Of a stretch of 64,000 nt of DNA, positions 58,391 to 64,000 are shown piece after piece. The translations under genes and the position numbers were made by a program. The stretch is from contig CANKXO010000007.1 in assembly GCA_947487765.1 (NCBI GenBank), forward strand, positions 148,180 through 212,179. The letters run 5' to 3'. This DNA is from an uncultured Pseudomonadales bacterium (GTDB lineage: Bacteria; Pseudomonadota; Gammaproteobacteria; Pseudomonadales; Cellvibrionaceae). A model generated the notes under the pieces. That model was not told the DNA's origin, made no database searches, and saw only the letters and a program-made list of their open reading frames with translations. Positions within the stretch are counted from its first letter, which is position 1, and each line of letters begins with the position of its first letter.

Positions 58391-58432
58391 GGTTCTGATA
58401 GGGACTTATATTCCATATCTTGTAGGCTATTT

Positions 58433-60019
58433 ATGCTAAAAGCGTTATTTAAATTATTGGTCTTAGCACTATTGCCATTAATGTTTCTGTTATTTTCTGA
58501 TAAATATAATCCTGTCCGCATGGCTGGTGAATGGTTGCAGGAACAGTATATGTCATCGATCTATCTAGGGACGATGAAGCATATTGCTGCTCAGCTTGAT
58601 GTAATATCCCTTGAAGAACAAGAGTTGGTGTTTAACGAAATTGCTAATAATTTCGGTGTTGATTTGCAGCGTATTCAGTTATCTGAACTAACAACAAGTA
58701 CTAGCAAGAAAGGACGACTGAAAGACGGCGAGTTAGTATTTTTAAATCGTGACGGGGCAGTAGTAGGCTATAAGTTAAAGAACAGTGATTGGGTGATTAC
58801 AGCTGCGGCAGAGGAGACGGAAGTCCAGGATACTTACCGATTAGCCAAGGGGCCAATATATTTGCTGAGGCAGGCATTGTTGTCGGTTAAAGAATCTGAG
58901 CTTGATTACGAGGCTGCACTTTTACAAAAAGAATACGGTTTTCCATTCAAAATAATCGGGAAAGAAGTCGCTGAGGACAAAAAATCTAAGACAAAAATAT
59001 ATCAGCACAATGATGTTATCTGGTCTTTGAATGAGAACGATAACGAAATATTTTATATCGATTTACAGAATGATAAAACATTATTAATTGGCCCTGTTGA
59101 ATATGGTGAGCTTGAATTGCTGGCTATTGTTATATATGTCGTAATTTTTGTTTTCTGTGTAGGCTTAGGATTGTTTCTTTGGTTGTGGCCGTTATGGAAA
59201 GACCATAAGCGCCTGAATGAAAGTGCGACTGCATTTGGTGCTGGTCACCTAGGTTCACGAGTTGTCATTAAAAAGAGCTCTCTTGCCGCAAATCTAGGTA
59301 AATCTTTTAATTTGATGGCTGATAACATTCAGAGCCTGATCAGCGTAAATCAACATTTAACAAATGCTGTTGCTCACGATTTGAGAACGCCTTTAGCGCG
59401 ATTACGTTTTGCCATAGAAATATTGGATTCAGGTCAGTGTACCTCGGAAGAAAGAGACCGTTATAAAAAAACGATTAATACTAGTATCGACTCATTGGAT
59501 TATTTGATTAATCAAACATTGGTTCACTCTCGTTATAATCGATCAACTGATATTAAACACTTTAAAGAATCAAGTTTTGCATCAAGGATAAGAGAGGAAG
59601 TTGACCAATACAGTTTTGACTTTGAACAGATAGAGTTTGTTACTAATGTAGATAATTCTCTTAATACAACAAAACAGTTTGTTGATCCTAAAGCACTCGA
59701 GCGAGCATTGTCTAACTTACTAAGTAATGCAGTAAAGCATGCAAAGTCCGTAGTAAGGGTGTCTTACTTCAAAGAAGGCGAGCATTTATGCTTGCAGGTA
59801 GACGATGATGGCTTGGGTATTGATGAGGAGCATTGTGAAAAGATACTCGAACCCTTTTCACAATTGGGCAATAAACAGCGTAGTACCTCAGAAGGGCATG
59901 GCTTGGGTTTGGCAATCGTTAATCAAATAGCTAAATGGCACAAAGGCACCATTGTAATTAGCCGGTCAGACTTGGGTGGAGCATCAATAAAAATTTGTTG
60001 GCCAGAGCTTATTCAATAG
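58433..60019 (+). CDS. Sensor histidine kinase (RstB-like)
   Basis: 528 residues: a membrane helix near 5-22, a periplasmic domain of about 200 residues, a second helix (about 228-253), HAMP, HisKA with H315 in AVAHDLRTPLAR, and an ATPase domain with NLLSNAVKH, DDDGLGID and GHGLGLAIV. Its last codons form the left arm of the 47-bp palindrome at 59999-60045. It pairs with the regulator just upstream. Confidence 0.9.
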   Translation: MLKALFKLLVLALLPLMFLLFSDKYNPVRMAGEWLQEQYMSSIYLGTMKHIAAQLDVISLEEQELVFNEIANNFGVDLQRIQLSELTTSTSKKGRLKDGELVFLNRDGAVVGYKLKNSDWVITAAAEETEVQDTYRLAKGPIYLLRQALLSVKESELDYEAALLQKEYGFPFKIIGKEVAEDKKSKTKIYQHNDVIWSLNENDNEIFYIDLQNDKTLLIGPVEYGELELLAIVIYVVIFVFCVGLGLFLWLWPLWKDHKRLNESATAFGAGHLGSRVVIKKSSLAANLGKSFNLMADNIQSLISVNQHLTNAVAHDLRTPLARLRFAIEILDSGQCTSEERDRYKKTINTSIDSLDYLINQTLVHSRYNRSTDIKHFKESSFASRIREEVDQYSFDFEQIEFVTNVDNSLNTTKQFVDPKALERALSNLLSNAVKHAKSVVRVSYFKEGEHLCLQVDDDGLGIDEEHCEKILEPFSQLGNKQRSTSEGHGLGLAIVNQIAKWHKGTIVISRSDLGGASIKICWPELIQ

Positions 60020-60045
60020 TTTAACTATTGAATAAGCTCTGGCCA
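59999..60045 (+). repeat. Perfect 23-bp inverted repeat across the kinase stop codon
   Basis: The arms 59999-60021 and 60023-60045 are exact reverse complements around a single base. The left arm encodes the last residues WPELIQ and the stop. A T-rich tail is lacking, so it could be an unusual terminator, an mRNA-end stabiliser or the trace of an inverted duplication. Confidence 0.85.
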
Positions 60046-60110
60046 TTTAATGAATTTGGTATAAAAAACTTACACAAAAGAGGTTCATATCGGGGAAGCT
60101 CAAGCATGTT

Positions 60111-60431
60111 CTAATATTGAGATTGTGGTAGGTGCACTGTTAGTCCTTCCATTTCTTCTGTTACCTTAATCTGACAACTTAAACGACTGTTTGGACGAGG
60201 GTCTGAAGTGGCTTCTATCATTTCTAATTCAGTATCTGATGCAGTTCCAGTTTTATCTAGCCATTTTTCATCGACGTAACAATGGCAGGTGGCGCAGCTC
60301 ATAACACCACCGCATTCTCCTAAAATACCATCTATCATATTTTCAACCGCCCCATTCATGACACTATTCCCTATGGGGACATCGGCTTCATACATATTTC
60401 CATCATCGGACACATAAAATATTAAAGGCAT
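60111..60431 (-). CDS. 2Fe-2S ferredoxin (putidaredoxin type)
   Basis: 106-residue ferredoxin. The cluster ligands are in CGGVMSCATC (C-x5-C-x2-C) and the later LSC. The pattern matches adrenodoxin/putidaredoxin-type proteins that serve P450s and iron-sulfur assembly. ATG 60431 has AGGAAC upstream and gives the usual N-terminus MPLIFYVSDDG; GTG 60449 is less likely. It stands alone, not in an isc operon. It could in principle serve the island P450, but the distance makes this speculative. Confidence 0.9.
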   Translation of the reverse strand: MPLIFYVSDDGNMYEADVPIGNSVMNGAVENMIDGILGECGGVMSCATCHCYVDEKWLDKTGTASDTELEMIEATSDPRPNSRLSCQIKVTEEMEGLTVHLPQSQY

Positions 60432-60496
60432 TGGTAGGGTTCCTGTCACATAATCGTTAGAATAGGTGATATTAATTGATGTTGTGAGAATATTCC

Positions 60497-60763
60497 ATGA
60501 ATGATACTGATCTGCCTTTGCAAGAAACCCCTCTTAAAACTGGGCGTTACCGTCATTATAAAGGTGGTGAGTATGATGTGATCGCGACAGCAAGACACAG
60601 TGAATCTGATGAGTTGCTCGTGGTTTATCGTTGTTTATACGATGATGGTTCATGGTGGGTTAGACCCTTACCGATGTTTAAAGAAACCGTCTCAGTCGAT
60701 AATGTTATTGTCCCCCGATTTGAATATATTGGTGACTCAGGTAGAACTGATGACAAGCGATGA
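60497..60763 (+). CDS. DUF1653 protein
   Basis: 88 residues, nearly all DUF1653: GRYRHYKGGEYDVIATARHS, LVVYRCLYDDGSWWVRPLPM. Function unknown. It overlaps the start of tadA by 14 bp. Confidence 0.85.
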   Translation: MNDTDLPLQETPLKTGRYRHYKGGEYDVIATARHSESDELLVVYRCLYDDGSWWVRPLPMFKETVSVDNVIVPRFEYIGDSGRTDDKR

Positions 60764-61223
60764 AGAATGGATGCAGCAAGCCTTAGAGTTAGCTGCTGAA
60801 GCTGAAGCCAAAGGCGAAGTACCTGTTGGTGCAGTAGTTGTTTTAGATCAACAGGTTATTGGTCGAGGATTTAATCAGCCTATTAGCAGCTGTGATCCTA
60901 CAGCTCATGCAGAAATCGTCGCATTGAGGAATGCTGCAAGATCAGTTGATAACTATCGCTTAGTGGATGCTACCTTATATGTAACCTTAGAGCCGTGCAC
61001 GATGTGTACGGGTGCTATTATTCATAGCCGCATTTGTCGATTGGTATTTGGTGCGAGTGAACCTAAAGCGGGTGTCATCGAGAGTCGTTTGCAGATGCTG
61101 GATGCCGATTACCTCAATCATAAGGTTGAATACAGAGGTGGTGTGTGTCGGCAACAGTGTGGAGAGGTTATTAGCCGCTTTTTTGCAAGCAGAAGAGAGC
61201 AGGTTCGAAAGGCGAAACGTTAA
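60750..61223 (+). CDS. tadA: tRNA-specific adenosine deaminase
   Basis: 157 residues; converts A34 to inosine in tRNA-Arg(ACG), so it acts on the tRNA encoded at 3319. The zinc and proton-shuttle site is HAEIVAL and the second ligand pair is PCTMCTGAI. The ATG at 60750 gives the typical N-terminus DEEWMQQALELA; the open frame further upstream only shadows the DUF1653 gene. Confidence 0.95.
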   Translation: MTSDEEWMQQALELAAEAEAKGEVPVGAVVVLDQQVIGRGFNQPISSCDPTAHAEIVALRNAARSVDNYRLVDATLYVTLEPCTMCTGAIIHSRICRLVFGASEPKAGVIESRLQMLDADYLNHKVEYRGGVCRQQCGEVISRFFASRREQVRKAKR

Positions 61224-61249
61224 AAGTCTGTTAGCTCGTTAAGTGATAA

Positions 61250-62752
61250 TTATAACTGGGACAAAGTACCGTTTTGAATATTAGAAAAGTTAACGGGCTC
61301 TATTTCGTTTTGTAATTCCAGAGCTAGTCGTCGTTGTAACGATTCGTTATGCCACACCAGGATATTGTGGTAGTTACGAATATTCTCTACATACTTAACC
61401 GGTTCCCATCCGCGAGCGTAACCATGTTTAGTTTTCTTGTAATACTTTTTCTTGCTAAGCAAGGGTAAACGCTCTTTGACATCATCCCACAGGTCAGGGT
61501 CGCCACCTTGTTGCTCAGTCAATTTACGAGCATCTTCTAAATGTCCAAGGCCCACATTATAAGCGGCTAAAGCCATCCATAAGCGGTCCGGGTTTTTAAT
61601 GCTATCAGGTAATCTCTCCAAGCGCTGTGTAAAGTATTTGGCTCCACCATAAATACTTTGTTGGGGGTCAGTGCGATCCTTAACACCTAATGCCTTAGCT
61701 GTATTTCGGGTCAGCATCATAAGGCCTCTGACACCTGTGTAGGATTTCGCATTAGCGTTCCAGTGTGATTCTTGATAACTCATGGCTGCAATAAATAGCC
61801 AATCGAGTTTGAATTCGTCTGCTGTTTCGCGGAAGTAAGTTTCCCATTTGGGTAAGCGTTTATCGATGTGTTTTGAAAAAGTCAGGGCGCCGCCTACATC
61901 TAAATACTCATTTGAAAAGTATTTATCGGTTAGCTCGTCCAGCTCTCCGGAATCTTTATATGACGATAAAAAAACATTAGCAGCTTTGAGTAAACTCCTA
62001 TCGCCCGTTTTGGGAAAGGCCCAGGCAATGTCTTTATTTTCTTGCAGGCTAAATGCTCTTCTGGCGCGAGGGTATATATTGCGGTTTACAGTATAAGAGG
62101 TCGAATCAATAATGGTGATATCAGCACGGTCGCTGTGGACTATTTCCAGCAAGTCTAATTGTTCTAGATCTTCTACTTCCTTCCAGCTTAATGTGGGATA
62201 TTCTTTTTGTAGCTCTTTTAACAGTTCAACGTGGGAGCTATTGGCTGCTACTACGATATTCAAATCAACAATATCTTCGATCGTTTTGGGGCGAGTACTA
62301 CCTCGACGATAAATAACATCTTGACTAACTTGCATGTATGGCACAGAAAATTGTAATTTTTTCTGTCTACTTTCAGTAACGCTTAAGCTGTTAGCTGCAA
62401 AATGCCCTGATCGAGTGCCTACTAAGTTGAGCATTTCACCGAGATTTGATTCGTCTTTGATGACGAGTTCTACCCCTAAATGATCGGCAAAGGCCTCTGC
62501 GAGGTCATGTTCAAAACCGGTATAGCCAAAAGGGCCTTCAAAATAAGTGATGGGGCCATTGCTGGAGAGAATGGGGAGGTAACCTTCATCGACAATACGT
62601 TCGAGTAATGTGGGTACAGAGCTACCAGATAGCATAAATGGCAGCATGCACAGCAAAATGCTGCCAATGGCATATAGAGGGTGACTACCGTGAAAACGTG
62701 ATGTTTTCTCTTGCGGTAGGCCACTATTTTGTTGTGTTTCAGTGTTACTCAT
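61250..62752 (-). CDS. mltF: Membrane-bound lytic murein transglycosylase F
   Basis: 500 residues. A hydrophobic leader (about 25-43), then a substrate-binding-protein-like domain (about 50-295), then a lysozyme-like SLT domain (about 305-455) with catalytic Glu in SYQESHWNA, GVRGLMMLT and ALAAYNVG. It cuts peptidoglycan to anhydro-muropeptides at the periplasmic side of the envelope. The order tadA, mltF, purL is as in pseudomonads. Confidence 0.94.
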   Translation of the reverse strand: MSNTETQQNSGLPQEKTSRFHGSHPLYAIGSILLCMLPFMLSGSSVPTLLERIVDEGYLPILSSNGPITYFEGPFGYTGFEHDLAEAFADHLGVELVIKDESNLGEMLNLVGTRSGHFAANSLSVTESRQKKLQFSVPYMQVSQDVIYRRGSTRPKTIEDIVDLNIVVAANSSHVELLKELQKEYPTLSWKEVEDLEQLDLLEIVHSDRADITIIDSTSYTVNRNIYPRARRAFSLQENKDIAWAFPKTGDRSLLKAANVFLSSYKDSGELDELTDKYFSNEYLDVGGALTFSKHIDKRLPKWETYFRETADEFKLDWLFIAAMSYQESHWNANAKSYTGVRGLMMLTRNTAKALGVKDRTDPQQSIYGGAKYFTQRLERLPDSIKNPDRLWMALAAYNVGLGHLEDARKLTEQQGGDPDLWDDVKERLPLLSKKKYYKKTKHGYARGWEPVKYVENIRNYHNILVWHNESLQRRLALELQNEIEPVNFSNIQNGTLSQL

Positions 62753-62914
62753 CTCTCGAATCTACTCGATACTTTGGTAAAGAACGTTGTAAATTTGACC
62801 AAATTATACCTTATCGCGGGATAAAATCCGATGCCTTGGCCACAAAGTCATGGGTTAGTCAGAAAATGGCTTTGGTAAAGGCAATAGTTAAGACAACGAA
62901 ATAGTCGATTTATT

Positions 62915-63203
62915 TAGGGCCTGTTAACACTAATTTTATAGCCACTGCTAGCGACCATTTTTTTGCACAACTAGGCAGAGTGAGCGCTGTGTATGAACAT
63001 ACATAAGCGAACAACCTCGGTGCCGCTTGACGGTATAACGCCGTTGTGCGTAAAAGTGGCCCTAGCCCTTTGGGTTGCGGCTAAAATAGCGCCACTCGGT
63101 GTTGCTCGTCGCTTATTTAGGCCCACTAAACTCGTTCCTCGCGCCTTGATTGGCGCTATTTTAGTCACAACAGTGGCTATAAAATTAGTGTTAACAGGCC
63201 CTA
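62915..63203. mobile_element. MITE-like element with 33-bp perfect terminal inverted repeats
   Basis: 62915-62947 and 63171-63203 are exact reverse complements (ends TAGGGCCTGTTAACAC and GTGTTAACAGGCCCTA). The outermost TA on each side could be a target duplication, as with IS630/Tc1-type elements. Inside, CTAAAATAGCGCC (63081-63093) pairs with 63152-63164. The 289-bp unit encodes no transposase; a 75-codon open frame across it ends outside the repeat and is probably not a gene. It sits between mltF and purL. Confidence 0.8.
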
Positions 63204-63291
63204 TAGGATTGATTCAGTGAATATGCTGTTTTCAGGTACCTAATCAAGTACAATAGCGCGCTTTCTGCTCCCTTTAATTCAGACCTACTCA

Positions 63292-64000
63292 ATGACTATG
63301 CTGATCTATCCTGGTGCTCAGGCACTCTCTTCTTTTCGTTTAGATAAACTTCAACAAATACTGTGCAATATTTCGGCTGGTTTGTTACTGCAGAGTGCTC
63401 AATATCACCATTTTGCCTCAGTATCGGATTCGCTTACGGCTGAAGAAGAAGAAGTTCTTAAGCAGCTATTGAGTTATGGGAACCATGTTACTGGAGCCTC
63501 AGGTGAGTCAGGTAGCCGATTATTTCTCGTAGTACCAAGGCCTGGCACGATTTCTCCTTGGTCATCCAAGGCAACGGATATTGCGCATAATGCAGGGCTG
63601 GAGAAAGTTCAGCGATTAGAAAGAGGGGTTGTGTACTGTATTTCGGGTGTAGGTGCGCTTTCTGACGATGAACTACAAGCGCTACAGGCGAGTTTGCATG
63701 ACCGTATGGTTGAGGCAGTATTTACCTCCCTTGATGCAGCCGAAACATTGTTTGAGCATCAATCGCCAGCCCAACAAACTGAGGTGGACATTCTCAATCA
63801 TGGCCGAGCTGCTTTGGTTGAAGCAAATGGTCAATTGGGCCTTGCTTTAGCCGATGATGAAATTGACTACTTGGTTGAAAGTTTCCAGTCCTTGGAGCGT
63901 AATCCGGTTGATGTTGAATTGATGATGTTTGCACAAGCTAATTCAGAGCACTGTCGCCATAAAATTTTTAATGCATCGTGGTCAGTTGATGGTGAAGAGC
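63292..64000 (+). CDS. purL: Phosphoribosylformylglycinamidine synthase (3' partial)
   Basis: The first 236 codons of an enzyme of about 1290 residues that makes FGAM in purine synthesis. [22 protein letters not shown] is the conserved PurL N-terminal domain segment and [14 protein letters not shown] is the start of the synthetase domain. The frame is open at the window edge. ATG 63292 or ATG 63298 may be the start. Confidence 0.95.
   Translation, partial: MTMLIYPGAQALSSFRLDKLQQILCNISAGLLLQSAQYHHFASVSDSLTAEEEEVLKQLLSYGNHVTGASGESGSRLFLVVPRPGTISPWSSKATDIAHNAGLEKVQRLERGVVYCISGVGALSDDELQALQASLHDRMVEAVFTSLDAAETLFEHQSPAQQTEVDILNHGRAALVEANGQLGLALADDEIDYLVESFQSLERNPVDVELMMFAQANSEHCRHKIFNASWSVDGEE

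Noticed and set aside
62993-63220. 75-codon open frame inside the MITE-like element
   Set aside because: It is largely composed of the element's repeat sequence, has no clear ribosome site and ends just beyond the inverted repeat.

Overview
The window looks like a chromosomal segment of an AT-rich gammaproteobacterium, probably marine. The evidence is the gene content and order: a cytochrome bc1 gene followed by sspA-sspB, a urtABCDE-ureDABCEFG block, a BolA-like gene, an rstAB-like pair, and tadA next to mltF next to purL. I cannot name the genus.

Layout. 1-3235: end of the cytochrome b/c1 operon, sspA, sspB and a Yip1-family membrane protein. 3319-3395: an intact tRNA-Arg(ACG). 3360-29879: an apparent genomic island. 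Its left edge is the intact tRNA. Its right edge is a copy of the last 34 nt of the tRNA body (one mismatch) followed by a copy of the tRNA's downstream terminator. Inside the left edge lie decayed pieces (an IS3-family transposase and a DUF3768 protein), then a second-type, Bacteroidetes-like leucyl-tRNA synthetase and a DUF4392 protein on the plus strand. Facing them on the minus strand is a tightly packed run of 14 genes (27110 down to 9392), preceded by a short AraC-type regulator.

The minus-strand run looks like a non-NRPS, non-PKS natural-product cluster. It encodes an FG-GAP/UnbV-type exported protein, two tandem radical SAM proteins (one cobalamin-type), an SCP2-JmjC fusion, a cytochrome P450, a small unknown protein, a double SnoaL-like protein, a glutathione S-transferase, an ATP-grasp ligase, a peptidase C26 gamma-glutamyl hydrolase, a PaaK-like adenylating enzyme, a SufS-like PLP enzyme, a GCS2-type glutamate-cysteine ligase and an MMPL exporter. 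P450 + GST + C26 hydrolase + PLP C-S enzyme is the enzyme set by which plants (glucosinolates) and fungi (gliotoxin) install sulfur from glutathione. Here it comes with two ligases able to make a glutathione-like donor. The extra LeuRS may be a self-resistance copy. These functional readings are inference. The individual family calls are mostly secure.

30333-45895: urea uptake (urtABCDE), urease (ureDABCEFG), a previously easy-to-miss 56-residue HEGHG membrane protein, and an oppositely oriented two-component pair whose kinase carries an NCS1 permease as sensor domain. 46495-58390: a BASS transporter, PAS chemoreceptor, Anbu proteasome-like peptidase, gamma-glutamyltransferase, DusC, a small basic protein, BolA-like protein, TrhO, a retropepsin-like protein, an outer-membrane barrel, a lipoprotein and an RstA-like regulator. 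58433-64000: RstB-like kinase, ferredoxin, DUF1653, TadA, MltF, a 289-bp MITE-like element with perfect 33-bp terminal inverted repeats, and the start of purL, cut by the window edge.
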